64,000 nucleotides of DNA from Aeromicrobium yanjiei (lineage in GTDB: Bacteria > Actinomycetota > Actinomycetes > Propionibacteriales > Nocardioidaceae). The notes beneath the pieces are model-generated. The model did not search any database and had not been told where the DNA came from. It saw only the letters and a program-made list of their open reading frames with translations. Shown piece by piece: positions 24,278 through 32,583 of this stretch. Each line of letters begins with the position of its first letter. Within the stretch, counting starts at the first letter, position 1. The stretch is from assembly GCF_009649075.1 (NCBI RefSeq), contig NZ_CP045737.1, positions 186,001 through 250,000 on the forward strand, written 5' to 3'. The position numbers and the translations under genes are program-made.

Positions 24278-24673
24278 TCAGGGGGAGGGGGGAGGGGACG
24301 GGGTGGTGTCGATCACCGAGTTGGGGTGGAAGAGGACGGGATCGCCGCGGCGGGTCGGCCGGACGAGGTCGAAGCCGCCCGTCGTCACCACCAGCCACGT
24401 GCGCGGCGGCTCGGGCTGGCCGAGCGACGTCCCCGCCTCGATCGCCTCGTGCGCGCACGTGACGTGGGTCGGCGGGAACGTGAACAGCCCGTCCAGTGCC
24501 TCGTTCTCGGGCCCCAGGAATGCGATGGGCCGGGCCAGCACCTCGCCGCACACCCCGCAGATGCGACTGAGCGCACAGCGGATCGCCCGGCTCTTCACGA
24601 CTGCCGCGTGGACCAGCCCGTCGTCGTCCTGGCACGCGAACGGGGCGGTCGCCGCGTCGTCCACCACGGTCAT
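24278..24673 (-). CDS. Small cysteine-containing protein coupled to the desaturase
   Basis: A 131-residue protein of unknown family. Its start ATG overlaps the desaturase stop (ATGA), so the two are translated together. It contains four cysteines in the first two thirds: a C-x7-C-x2-C arrangement around CALSRICGVC and a later Cys in VTCAHEAIEAG, which could bind zinc. The C-terminus is rich in Pro and Ser. No signal peptide or membrane segment is present. Coupling to a membrane desaturase and its reductase suggests an accessory role in that electron chain or in its control; this is inference only. Confidence 0.7.
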   Translation of the reverse strand: MTVVDDAATAPFACQDDDGLVHAAVVKSRAIRCALSRICGVCGEVLARPIAFLGPENEALDGLFTFPPTHVTCAHEAIEAGTSLGQPEPPRTWLVVTTGGFDLVRPTRRGDPVLFHPNSVIDTTPSPPPSP

Positions 24674-25857
24674 GCCGAGGCCGCGGCCGACCACTTGCCC
24701 AGCTCCGTGCGGCGCGTGGGACGCTCGGAGTCCTGCAGGCGACGACGCTTGCGGGGGGCCAGCGGTGCCGGGTTGTCGGTCGTACGCCGGTTGGGCAGCG
24801 ACAGCTTCATGATCGTGCGGAGCGTCTGTCCGTACTGCTTGTGCAACGGCCCCGTCGTGTACGGGATGTCGTAGCGGCGGCAGATGTCCTTGACCTTGAC
24901 TGCGATGTCCGCGTACCGGTTGCTCGGCAGGTCGGGGAACAGGTGGTGCTCGATCTGGTAGCCGAGCTGCCCGCTCATGAGGTGCAGGAGCTTGCCGCCC
25001 TCGAAGTTGGCCGATCCCAGCATCTGCCGCAGGTACCACTCGGCGCGGGTCTCGTCCTCGAGCTCCTCCTCGGAGAAGTGCACGGCGCCATCGGGGAAGT
25101 GGCCGCAGAAGATGATCATGTACGACCAGACGTTGCGCATGATGTTGGCGGTGAAGTTGGCCGAGAGGGTGTGGAAGAACCCCGGACCGCTCAGCGCGGG
25201 ATACATCAGGTAGTCCTTGAACGCCTGCTTGCCGACCTTGTCGCCGATCTGCTTGAGCTGCTTCTTGAGCAGCTTCGGGTCCTTCTTGCCCTTCCGGATC
25301 GCCTCGATGTCGAGGTCGTGCAGCGCCACGCCCCACTCGAAGAACAGCGCCAGCAGCGCGTTGTAGACCGGCTGGCCCAGGTTGTACGGCGTCCACTTCT
25401 GGTCGCGTGACATGCGCAGGATGCCGTAGCCGATGTCGTTGTCGTGACCGAGGACGTTGGTGAACTGGTGGTGGATGTAGTTGTGCGAGTGCTTCCACTG
25501 CTCGGCGGGCTGGGTGGTGTCCCACTCCCAGTTGCTGGAGTGGATCTCCGGATCGTTCATCCAGTCCCACTGGCCGTGCATCGTGTTGTGGCCGATCTCC
25601 ATGTTCTCGAGGATCTTGGCCGATCCGAGCATGACCGTGCCGAGCAGCCACGCCGGCGGGAACATGCTCGCGAACAAGGTGATGCGACCGGCCGCGGCGA
25701 GGCGGCGCTGCAACGTGATGACCCGGGTGACGTAGTCACGGTCGGCCTGGCCGCGGTCGGCCTCGACCTGCGCCCGGATCTCGTCGAGCTCGCGGCCGAT
25801 GGCCTCGACCTCCTCGTCGGTCAGGTGGGTGTACTCACGGACGTCGGCGAATGCCAT
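24670..25857 (-). CDS. Membrane fatty-acid desaturase
   Basis: Di-iron membrane acyl desaturase of 395 residues, probably acting on acyl-CoA or acyl lipids to introduce a cis double bond. The three histidine boxes are present: HNTMH, HSHNYIHH and QIEHHLFP. Hydrophobic stretches around ITLFASMFPPAWLLGTVMLG and VWSYMIIFCGHFP would form the membrane anchor. It is most like actinobacterial DesA3-type desaturases, which work with a dedicated oxidoreductase; exactly such a gene lies 39 nt upstream in the same direction. A basic C-terminal tail (PLAPRKRRRLQDSERPTRR) is cytoplasmic. The start is ATG 25857 with ggagccaccc before it. Confidence 0.93.
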   Translation of the reverse strand: MAFADVREYTHLTDEEVEAIGRELDEIRAQVEADRGQADRDYVTRVITLQRRLAAAGRITLFASMFPPAWLLGTVMLGSAKILENMEIGHNTMHGQWDWMNDPEIHSSNWEWDTTQPAEQWKHSHNYIHHQFTNVLGHDNDIGYGILRMSRDQKWTPYNLGQPVYNALLALFFEWGVALHDLDIEAIRKGKKDPKLLKKQLKQIGDKVGKQAFKDYLMYPALSGPGFFHTLSANFTANIMRNVWSYMIIFCGHFPDGAVHFSEEELEDETRAEWYLRQMLGSANFEGGKLLHLMSGQLGYQIEHHLFPDLPSNRYADIAVKVKDICRRYDIPYTTGPLHKQYGQTLRTIMKLSLPNRRTTDNPAPLAPRKRRRLQDSERPTRRTELGKWSAAASA

Positions 25858-25896
25858 GGGTGGCTCCTTCGCTAGTGGGTGGAGTGCGGGACGGGT

Positions 25897-26985
25897 CTAC
25901 AGGGCGAGCGTGCAGTCGCCGACGGCGACCGAGATGCAGGTCTGGACGTACTCGTTGGGCTCGCCGTGCTCGTCGCCGCTGCGCAGGTCGCGGACCCGCC
26001 CGGCGGCCAGCGGCACGTCGCAGGTGTGGCAGATGCCCATGCGGCAGCCGAACAGCATGTTGACGCCGGCCTTCTCGCCCGCCTCGAGCAGCGTCGTGGC
26101 CCCGTCGACCTCGACGGTGGGGCCGCCGTCGCCGAACGTCACGGTGCCGCCGGCGCCCTCGGTCCCTGCCGTGGCGAGGGTGAAGCGCTCGACGTGCAGG
26201 TGGTCCTCGCGTCCGAGCCGCTGGAAGTGGTCGGTGAACGCATCGAGCATCGGCGCGGGGCCGCACGCCCAGGTCTCGCGGTCCATCCAGTCGTGGCAGA
26301 CGTCGTCGAGCTGCTCGGGGGTCAGGATCCCGTCCACGTCGGTGAAGCGCTCGTGGAACGTGAACCCCTCGTGGCGGCCCGCGAGCTCGCGCAGCTCGTG
26401 CAGGAACATCATGTCCTCCTCGAACCGTGCGGAGTAGATCAGCGTGGCGTCCGCGAGGGTCCCGCGCCGGTCGAGCGTCCGCAGGATCGACATGACCGGT
26501 GTGATGCCGCTGCCGCCGACCAGGAAGAGCATCTTGTCCGGCGGCGGGTCGGGGATGACGAAGTCGCCCTGCGGCGAGGCCAGCCGCACGATCGTCCCCG
26601 GCTCGAGGCCGTTGACGAGGTGGTCGGACAAGAAGCCCTCGGGCATCGCCTTGACGGTGATGCTCACGGTCTTGCCCTCGACCAGCGGCGTCGAGGACAG
26701 CGAGTACGAGCGCCAGTGGAAGCGGCCGTCGAGCTCCACGCCGATGCCGATGTACTGACCGGGCGAGTGGTCGAACCGCCAGCCCCAGCCCGGCCGGATC
26801 ACGAGGGTCGCGGCGTTCTCGGTCTCGGGCACGACCTTCTCGACCCGTCCCCGCAGCTCGCGCTGCGACCACAGGGGATTGACCAGGGCCAGGTAGTCGT
26901 CGGGGGACAGCGGCGTGGTCAGCGCCTTGCCGAGGTGGCGGATCCGGCGCAGCGCTGACGTGCGCTCGATGGGCGCTGAGGTCAT
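25897..26985 (-). CDS. Ferredoxin reductase with fused [2Fe-2S] domain
   Basis: NAD(P)H oxidoreductase of 362 residues built as an FAD domain (HWRSYSLSSTP as the FAD-binding RxYS motif), an NAD domain (LFLVGGSGITPVMSILRTL) and a C-terminal plant-type [2Fe-2S] ferredoxin domain (FGCRMGICHTC plus QTC). It resembles Rv3230c, the redox partner of the mycobacterial desaturase DesA3, and by position should deliver electrons to the desaturase encoded next. ATG 26985 has GAGGAAG at good spacing. An imperfect palindrome at 27001-27016 lies just upstream of the start, pointing to repression of this operon. Confidence 0.92.
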   Translation of the reverse strand: MTSAPIERTSALRRIRHLGKALTTPLSPDDYLALVNPLWSQRELRGRVEKVVPETENAATLVIRPGWGWRFDHSPGQYIGIGVELDGRFHWRSYSLSSTPLVEGKTVSITVKAMPEGFLSDHLVNGLEPGTIVRLASPQGDFVIPDPPPDKMLFLVGGSGITPVMSILRTLDRRGTLADATLIYSARFEEDMMFLHELRELAGRHEGFTFHERFTDVDGILTPEQLDDVCHDWMDRETWACGPAPMLDAFTDHFQRLGREDHLHVERFTLATAGTEGAGGTVTFGDGGPTVEVDGATTLLEAGEKAGVNMLFGCRMGICHTCDVPLAAGRVRDLRSGDEHGEPNEYVQTCISVAVGDCTLAL

Positions 26986-27000
26986 GGCTTCCTCATTTCG

Positions 27001-27016
27001 GTGCACAACTGTTCAC
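27001..27016. promoter_or_regulatory. Operator-like palindrome ahead of the desaturase operon
   Basis: GTGCACAACTGTTCAC is a 16-bp imperfect palindrome of form GTGnACAnnTGTnCAC with mismatches only at the n positions. It sits 16 nt upstream of the reductase start, where a TetR- or GntR-type repressor would block transcription. A second weaker dyad (GGTGTC at 27019-27024 and GACACC) follows toward the divergent aminotransferase gene. Binding protein unknown. Confidence 0.4.
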
Positions 27017-27099
27017 TGGGTGTCCTGTAACTCAGAGTGACACCTGAAACGGCGGGATGCAACAGGACGAGGGTCACGTCTTTGCCCGATGATGGACCC

Positions 27100-28260
27100 A
27101 TGCCCTCGACGCACCCGCTCCGTGAGCTCTCCCTGACCGATCTGCGCCGCCGTACCAGCATCAAGTGGCGCGAGCACCCGGACGACGTCCTGCCGCTCTG
27201 GGTCGCCGAGATGGACGTCCTGGTGGCCCCGCCCGTCGTCGAGGCACTGACCGCCGCGGTGACGTCCGGCGACACCGGATATCCGCACGGCAACGCGTAC
27301 GCCGAGGCGCTCGCGGACTTCGCCGCCGCCCGCTGGGGCTGGGAGGGGCTCGACTCGTCCCGCACCGCGTACGCCGCCGACGTCATGACCGGGATCGTCG
27401 AGGCGATCGGTCTGGTCTCGGGGCCCGGCGACCCGGTCGTGGTCAACCCGCCGGTCTATCCGCCGTTCTTCGGCTACGTCGAGCACGCCGGTCGTACGCT
27501 CGTCGACGCCCCGCTCGGCGAGGACGGCCGGCTCGACCTCGACGCGCTGGAGGCGGCGTTCATCCGCGCGGGAGCGGACGGTCGCCCCGTGACGTACCTG
27601 CTGTGCAATCCGCACAACCCCACGGCCGTCGTGCACACCTCCGACGAGCTGTCCGCGGTCGCGGCGCTGGCCTCGACCTACCGCGTGCGGGTCGTGGTCG
27701 ACGAGATCCACGGGCCGCTGGTGCCGGAGGGGTTCGTCCCGTACCTGAGCGTCGACGGCACCGAGGACGCCTTCGCCGTGACGTCCGCGTCGAAGACCTG
27801 GAACCTCGCAGGGCTCAAGGCCGCGGTGATGATCGCTGGCGAGCGCGCGGCGCAGGATCTCGCGCGCCTGCCCGAGGTGGTGTCGCACGGACCCAGCCAC
27901 CTCGGCATGCTCGCGCACACCGTGGCGCTGCGCGAGGGCACGCCGTGGCTGGACGACCTGCAGGCCGACCTGGCCGAGAACCGCGCGCTGCTGGCCACGC
28001 TGCTCGACAAGCACCTGCCCGACGTGAGGTGGGCCGCCGGGCCGGGGACGTATCTTGCGTGGCTCGACTGCCGTGAGCTCGGTCTGGGGGACGACCCGGC
28101 CGCCGTGTTCCTCGAGCAGGGACGGGTCGCGCTCAACCCCGGGCCCACGTTCGGCGAGGGCGGGGCGGGGCACGTCCGGCTCAACTTCGCGACGACGCCG
28201 GAGATCCTCACCGAGGCGATCGAGCGCATGGGGCGCGTCGTCCCGCCGCCGACTCCCTGA
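27100..28260 (+). CDS. PLP-dependent aminotransferase, MalY/PatB (cystathionine beta-lyase) type
   Basis: Fold-type I PLP enzyme of 386 residues. The early segment [20 protein letters not shown] is the hallmark of MalY/PatB beta-lyases, and MDV and GYPHGN parts of the active site follow. The PLP lysine is in [12 protein letters not shown] and the phosphate-contacting Asp is in [10 protein letters not shown]. The likely reaction is alpha,beta-elimination of cystathionine or cysteine conjugates, giving homocysteine or a thiol, pyruvate and ammonia; transaminase activity cannot be excluded. ATG 27100 follows no strong ribosome site. It is divergent from the desaturase operon and may share its regulatory region. 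Confidence 0.9.
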   Translation: MPSTHPLRELSLTDLRRRTSIKWREHPDDVLPLWVAEMDVLVAPPVVEALTAAVTSGDTGYPHGNAYAEALADFAAARWGWEGLDSSRTAYAADVMTGIVEAIGLVSGPGDPVVVNPPVYPPFFGYVEHAGRTLVDAPLGEDGRLDLDALEAAFIRAGADGRPVTYLLCNPHNPTAVVHTSDELSAVAALASTYRVRVVVDEIHGPLVPEGFVPYLSVDGTEDAFAVTSASKTWNLAGLKAAVMIAGERAAQDLARLPEVVSHGPSHLGMLAHTVALREGTPWLDDLQADLAENRALLATLLDKHLPDVRWAAGPGTYLAWLDCRELGLGDDPAAVFLEQGRVALNPGPTFGEGGAGHVRLNFATTPEILTEAIERMGRVVPPPTP

Positions 28261-28380
28261 GCCGGACGAGACGGCTGGGCCTCCCGGGCCATGCCGCGAT
28301 GGTCCGGACGGATGATTCTTCGCGGTGACCGGGACGGGACCACCCGAGTGTTCCTAGAATCGGGGACCCAAGGGAGGCAC

Positions 28381-29334
28381 ATGCGCACCGAGGCACAGGG
28401 CGGCCGGCTCACATCACTGCCGGGGCTCGCGGGCACGACGGCGTTGATGTACGCCGTGAGCTCGGCGCTGCTGATCAGTGCCGTGATCACCTGGCAGCCG
28501 GGCAAGAACCCCCGCTGGGCCTTCGAGGTGCTGGCGGTGGTCGCGGTGTCGTTCTTGGCGTGGGTGCTCGCGCGCGGTCCCCGATTCACCCAGCAGGAGG
28601 CGCTGGCGATGACGGCGGTCCTGCTCGCGGTCATCGGCTGCCTCACATGGACGACACACCTGCTGCTGGGCGCGTTCGCGAACGGGACCGCGCTGCCGAT
28701 CGTGGCCGTGTACGTGATCTGGTACCTGCGCCCCGGGTCGGGCCGGGTGGTGCTCTTCCTCGGCGTGGCCTGGTGGTTCATCGCGATCGCCCACCACGGC
28801 GACGGCGCGGTCCTGCCGCTCGCGGCCGCGGTCGTCGTGCAGACCGTCATCGCGACCGAGGTCTTCGCCCGCATTAAGGGCCGCATGGACGATCTCGCCC
28901 GGCGGGACCACCTGACCGGCGCACTCAACCGCCGTGGCATCACCGAGGTGCTCGATCGTGAGCTCGAGCAATCGGCACGTCGGTCGCAGCCGATCTCGGT
29001 CGTCGCGATCGACCTGGACGGGCTGCGCGCCGTCAACAACACGCGTGGCCATGGCGCGGGCGACGATCTCCTCGAGGCCATGGCGACTCATTGGAGCGGT
29101 CACCTGCGTCGCCAGGACGCGGTGGGGCGGGTCGGTGGCGACGAGTTCCTGATCGTCCTCCCGGCGACCTCGAAGGAGCAGGCCGAACAGATCGTGGAGC
29201 GGATGGCGTCCGGATCGCCCGGCTCCTGGTCAGCCGGCGTCGCCGAGGCCAAGGTCGGGGACTCGGCCCACACCATGATCGAGCGCGCGGACCGCCGGAT
29301 GTACGCGGCCAAGGCGGCCCGGCAGCGCGCCTGA
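28381..29334 (+). CDS. Membrane-anchored GGDEF diguanylate cyclase
   Basis: A 317-residue protein with about five transmembrane helices in residues 20-160 and a C-terminal GGDEF domain that makes c-di-GMP. The active-site motif is intact as GGDEF at residues 252-256, and the inhibitory I-site RxxD is present as RRQD exactly five residues before it, so product feedback is expected. The domain starts at RDHLTGALNRRG, and DLDGLRAVNNTRGH is the metal-binding strand. No EAL or known sensor domain is attached; the helices may sense a membrane signal. The ribosome site GGGAGG precedes ATG 28381 closely. Confidence 0.92.
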   Translation: MRTEAQGGRLTSLPGLAGTTALMYAVSSALLISAVITWQPGKNPRWAFEVLAVVAVSFLAWVLARGPRFTQQEALAMTAVLLAVIGCLTWTTHLLLGAFANGTALPIVAVYVIWYLRPGSGRVVLFLGVAWWFIAIAHHGDGAVLPLAAAVVVQTVIATEVFARIKGRMDDLARRDHLTGALNRRGITEVLDRELEQSARRSQPISVVAIDLDGLRAVNNTRGHGAGDDLLEAMATHWSGHLRRQDAVGRVGGDEFLIVLPATSKEQAEQIVERMASGSPGSWSAGVAEAKVGDSAHTMIERADRRMYAAKAARQRA

Positions 29335-29370
29335 GGTGCCGCCCGCGATGTACGGACGTACGGTGCGTGC

Positions 29371-29811
29371 ATGAGCGATGGACCCGATGACGCACACACC
29401 CGCCCGGCGGGCGTCGACGACGCCACCGTCGAGGCGATGGGCAAGCTGAGCGAGGCCCTCGAGGCCGTCGAGGAGGCCCGTGGGCACCTCTACGCGTTCC
29501 ACCGCCGGTGCGGAACGGCCGACCTGATGCTCGGCGACGCCGTCGAGCTGCTGCGCGCCGCGGGGCACGGGGAGACGGCCGACCGCATCGAGAGCGAGCT
29601 GGTGGGACGCAACATCCTCGAGGGACGCTGGTCGTTCCAGGTCGTTGAGGACTACGACGACCACTACTACGCGGCCTTCCGCGACCACGAGCGCCGGGCG
29701 CGCGAGGAGCTGGTCGGCGGCCTGCGGCATCTCTTCGAGGCCGAGATGAAGGAGGACCGGCGCACGCACGGGCGCCGTCACCACGAGGCCACACCTGAGA
29801 GCTCTTCTTAG
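29371..29811 (+). CDS. Conserved-looking protein of unknown function (146 aa)
   Basis: I cannot name the family. The protein is strongly charged and helical: a predicted coiled region (VEAMGKLSEALEAVEEARGH) is followed by LYAFHRRCGTADLMLGDAVE and an aromatic patch SFQVVEDYDDHYYAAFRDHE. It has no signal peptide or membrane segment. The middle carries several His and Asp residues that could bind metal, but no defined motif. It follows the GGDEF gene by 36 nt in the same direction and may be cotranscribed with it. Confidence 0.75.
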   Translation: MSDGPDDAHTRPAGVDDATVEAMGKLSEALEAVEEARGHLYAFHRRCGTADLMLGDAVELLRAAGHGETADRIESELVGRNILEGRWSFQVVEDYDDHYYAAFRDHERRAREELVGGLRHLFEAEMKEDRRTHGRRHHEATPESSS

Positions 29812-29822
29812 GAAACTGGTGT

Positions 29823-29847
29823 GATTCAGGGCTGCAAGGGCGGGTAC
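29823..29847 (+). promoter_or_regulatory. Possible general-stress sigma promoter before the CsbD gene
   Basis: GGGTAC at 29842-29847 matches the -10 element used by SigB/SigF-type stress sigma factors in actinobacteria (GGGTAY), with GATT or the overlapping GTGT about 15-19 nt upstream as a poor -35. It lies 31 nt before the CsbD start, a suitable leader length. The fit to a stress promoter supports the stress role of CsbD proteins, but the -35 part is weak. Confidence 0.35.
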
Positions 29848-29878
29848 ACCACCCGGCAGTCGACGAAAGGAGTCCCTC

Positions 29879-30052
29879 ATGGGTCTCGGAGACAAGATCA
29901 GCAACGCAGGTGACGACGCCAAGGGCAAGGCGAAGGAAGCCGTTGGCGGCGCCACGAACGACGACGAGCTCGAGCGTCAGGGCAAGGGAGACCAGGCCAA
30001 GGCCGATCTCAAGAACGCCGGCGAAAAGGTGAAGGACGCCTTCAAGCACTGA
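29879..30052 (+). CDS. CsbD family stress-response protein (57 aa)
   Basis: A small hydrophilic protein starting MGLGDKISNAGDDAKGKAKE, with AVGGATNDDELERQGKGDQA and ending in KVKDAFKH. This is the CsbD pattern (K-x-K-E-x2-G, then N-D-x-E-L-E-x-Q-G-K), found in bacterial proteins induced by general stress. The exact role is unknown; they are probably disordered or helical. The ribosome site AAAGGAG lies at ideal spacing before the ATG, and a strong terminator follows the stop, so the gene is a complete single transcription unit. Length matches the family norm. Confidence 0.92.
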   Translation: MGLGDKISNAGDDAKGKAKEAVGGATNDDELERQGKGDQAKADLKNAGEKVKDAFKH

Positions 30053-30067
30053 GCGCATCCCGAGTTC

Positions 30068-30104
30068 ACGGGCGCACCGACCACACGCTGGTCGGTGCGC
30101 CCGT
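30068..30104. terminator. Strong bidirectional terminator hairpin
   Basis: A perfect 16-bp stem, ACGGGCGCACCGACCA (30068-30083) and TGGTCGGTGCGCCCGT (30089-30104) around a 5-nt loop, lies 15 nt after the CsbD stop and 22 nt before the stop of the convergent hydrolase gene. The following bases (tccgttt) contain a short T-rich run in the plus direction. It probably ends both transcripts. Confidence 0.8.
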
Positions 30105-30125
30105 TCCGTTTGTCGGGGCGTGGAC

Positions 30126-30950
30126 TCAGAGCCGCTCGAGGATCTCCAGCGTGCGGGCCCATGCCGTGGACGACGGGTCGATCACGACGAAGTGATCGCC
30201 CTCGACCTCGGTCACGCTCGCATCGGCGCCTGCCTCGGTGGCCTGCGCGACGTAGTCGACGGACTGGCTCAGCGGCACCACGTCGTCGGAGCGGCCGTGG
30301 ACGCAGCGCACCGGCACCGCGAGGGGGATGAGTCGCGCGGGGTCCGCGAGGGCGTAGCGCTCGTCCACGGCTCCGCCCATGAGCCGGCGCACTGCGCCCG
30401 ATCCGAGGTCGGCGTCGATCGCCGCGGCGAGGTCGAGCACGCCGGCCTGTGAGATCGCCGCCGTCACCGGCACCGCCGGATCGGCCCAGCTCGACCCGGT
30501 CAGCCTCGGCCGGCCCGCAGCCCACACCGCGAGATGGCCTCCTGCGGAGTGGCCCAGCGTGATGACGGTGCCCGTGTCGAGGTCGTCGACCGTGGCCAGC
30601 GCGTCGATCGCGGCCGCGACGTCGTCGAAGGTCTCGGGCCACCCACCGCCGCTGCCGACGCGCCGGTACTCGATGTTGTACGCGGTCCAGCCCTGCTCGA
30701 CGAGGGACGCAGCCAGCGGACGTCCCAGCGACAGGTCGTACTGCGACTTCCAGAAGCCGCCGTGGATCACGACGACGACGCCTCTCGACGCTCCGTCCGG
30801 GCGGGTCAGCTCGGCGTGCTGCTGAGGGTCCGGGCCGTACGAGATGTCGTCCACGCGTCGCTCCTTGTCGGGCCGGCCCCTGTCGTCCGGCGACGAGCAG
30901 GCCGCGAGCACGGCAGCGCCCATCAGGGCGATCATGCTGCGGCGATCCAC
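30126..30950 (-). CDS. Secreted alpha/beta hydrolase lipoprotein
   Basis: A 274-residue alpha/beta hydrolase exported as a lipoprotein. From GTG 30950 the N-terminus reads VDRRSMIALMGAAVLAACSS: an RR pair, a short hydrophobic core and a lipobox LAAC. The oxyanion region is HGGFW, the nucleophile elbow GHSAGG, the acid probably Asp in HGRSDDVVP and the histidine in EGDHFVV, so the triad looks complete. The HGGFW and GHSAGG motifs place it near the hormone-sensitive-lipase/BD-FAE and kynurenine-formamidase-like group. It ends convergently with CsbD. GTG 30950 is preceded by GGGATGGGA; ATG 30935 is an alternative but would shorten the signal. Confidence 0.85.
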   Translation of the reverse strand: MDRRSMIALMGAAVLAACSSPDDRGRPDKERRVDDISYGPDPQQHAELTRPDGASRGVVVVIHGGFWKSQYDLSLGRPLAASLVEQGWTAYNIEYRRVGSGGGWPETFDDVAAAIDALATVDDLDTGTVITLGHSAGGHLAVWAAGRPRLTGSSWADPAVPVTAAISQAGVLDLAAAIDADLGSGAVRRLMGGAVDERYALADPARLIPLAVPVRCVHGRSDDVVPLSQSVDYVAQATEAGADASVTEVEGDHFVVIDPSSTAWARTLEILERL

Positions 30951-31071
30951 GGTCCCATCCCAGCGGAGCGTCCGCGCGCCCGCCACCTGAACCGACAGAG
31001 GTGCGTGGTCGGTGAGCCGCGCCAGGACCGATAGAATCGCACTCCGTCGAGTCCATGGGAGGAGAACTTTC

Positions 31072-32559
31072 GTGGACGTGCACGACCTCGACACCTACCT
31101 GCTCGTCGGCGCCGGTGTCCTCATCCTCGCCGTGCTCGCGGTCCGCCTCTCGGTGTCGATCGGCCTGCCGTCGCTGCTGGTCTATCTCGCCCTCGGCCTC
31201 CTGCTCGGCAGCTCAGGACTCGGCATCGACTTCGCGGACGCCGATCTCGCCCATGCCCTCGGCTTCGGCGGTCTCGTGCTGATCCTCGCCGAGGGTGGTC
31301 TGACCACCAAGTGGCAGCACGTCAGGCCCAACCTGGGCTACGGCCTGCTGCTCGCGACCCTCGGCTCGGCCATCACGGTCCTCGTGGTCGCGGCGGGCGC
31401 GCACTACCTCCTCGACCTGGACTGGGAGCTCGCGGTCCTGCTCGCCGCGGTGCTGACCCCGACCGACGCGGCCGCGGTCTTCTCGGTGCTGCGCACGGTG
31501 CCGCTCAAGTCGAGCGTCACCGGGACGCTCGAGGCCGAGTCGGGCCTCAACGACGCCCCCATCGTCGTGCTGGTCGTGGCGATCAGCGCAGGGGAGGTCG
31601 CCGACAAGGGCGTGGGCTACCTGGCTGCGCTCGTGATCTTCGAGCTCCTGGTCGGTGCGGCCTTCGGCGTCGCGATCGGCTGGTTCGGCGGCTGGCTCCT
31701 TCGCCGGGTGGCCCTGCCGGCGTCGGGTCTCTATCCGCTCGTGGTCATCGCGTTCACGATCCTCGCCTACGGCTCGGCGGCGGCCGTCCATGCGAGCGGT
31801 TTCGCCGCGGTCTACATCGCCGCGCTGATCCTCGGCAACGCCGAGCTGCCCCACCGCGTGGCCACCCGCTCGTTCGTGGAGGGGATCGGCTGGCTCGCGC
31901 AGATCGGTCTGTTCGTGATGCTCGGACTGCTCGCGAGCCCCGACGAGCTGGAGTGGCGCAACGTCTGGCACGGGCTGCTGATCGGCGCGATCCTGACCTT
32001 CGTCGCCCGGCCGTTGACCGTGATGGTGTGCGCGGTGTGGTTCCGGCGGAGCGCCCGCGAGCAGCTGTTCGTGGGGTGGGCGGGTCTGCGGGGCGCGGTG
32101 CCCATCGTCCTGGCGACGATCCCGCTGTCCGCGGGGGTCGACGGCTCGCGCGACCTGTTCAACACCGTGTTCGTCGCCGTCGTGATCTACACCCTGCTGC
32201 AGGCCGCGCCGCTCGCGCGACTGGCCGCGGCGTGCGGCGTCCTGACCGATGCCGCGCGCGACGTCGAGGTCGAGGCCGCGCCTCTCGAGCGCGTGTCCGC
32301 CGACCTGCTGCAGATCCGGGTGCCGAGCGGCTCGCGGCTCGCGGGCGTCGAGGTCGGCGAGCTGCGGCTGCCGGTGGGTGCCTCGGTCACGCTGGTCGTG
32401 CGCGACGAGACGACGTTCGTCCCGCACCGCACGGATCGCATCGCGGTCAACGACGACCTGCTCATCGTCGCGGAGCGCTCAGTACGCGAGCAGACCGAGA
32501 GCCGGTTGCGCGACGTGGGCCGTCACGGCCGCCTCGCCGGCTGGGGCGTCGACGGCTGA
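31072..32559 (+). CDS. Potassium or sodium/proton antiporter with RCK-C domain
   Basis: CPA-type cation/proton antiporter of 495 residues. About 12-13 hydrophobic helices fill residues 1-395, with the family signatures LTPTDAAAVFSVLR and ESGLNDAPIV (the ND motif for cation binding). The C-terminal 100 residues contain a TrkA-C (RCK_C) domain starting LLQIRVPSGSRLAGVEVGEL, which usually senses nucleotides or cations. This layout is like CvrA/NhaP2-type potassium/proton antiporters. GTG 31072 is chosen because GGGAGGAG lies just before it; TAGAAT at 31032-31037 is a possible -10. It would maintain cytoplasmic pH and potassium. Convergent with the LytR_C gene. Confidence 0.92.
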   Translation: MDVHDLDTYLLVGAGVLILAVLAVRLSVSIGLPSLLVYLALGLLLGSSGLGIDFADADLAHALGFGGLVLILAEGGLTTKWQHVRPNLGYGLLLATLGSAITVLVVAAGAHYLLDLDWELAVLLAAVLTPTDAAAVFSVLRTVPLKSSVTGTLEAESGLNDAPIVVLVVAISAGEVADKGVGYLAALVIFELLVGAAFGVAIGWFGGWLLRRVALPASGLYPLVVIAFTILAYGSAAAVHASGFAAVYIAALILGNAELPHRVATRSFVEGIGWLAQIGLFVMLGLLASPDELEWRNVWHGLLIGAILTFVARPLTVMVCAVWFRRSAREQLFVGWAGLRGAVPIVLATIPLSAGVDGSRDLFNTVFVAVVIYTLLQAAPLARLAAACGVLTDAARDVEVEAAPLERVSADLLQIRVPSGSRLAGVEVGELRLPVGASVTLVVRDETTFVPHRTDRIAVNDDLLIVAERSVREQTESRLRDVGRHGRLAGWGVDG

Positions 32560-32583
32560 CCCCTGCCCGCGACGGACTGCGCG

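Noticed and set aside
24674..25651. Long minus-strand frame over the desaturase
   Set aside because: Out-of-frame shadow; only its last 131 codons are a plausible protein.
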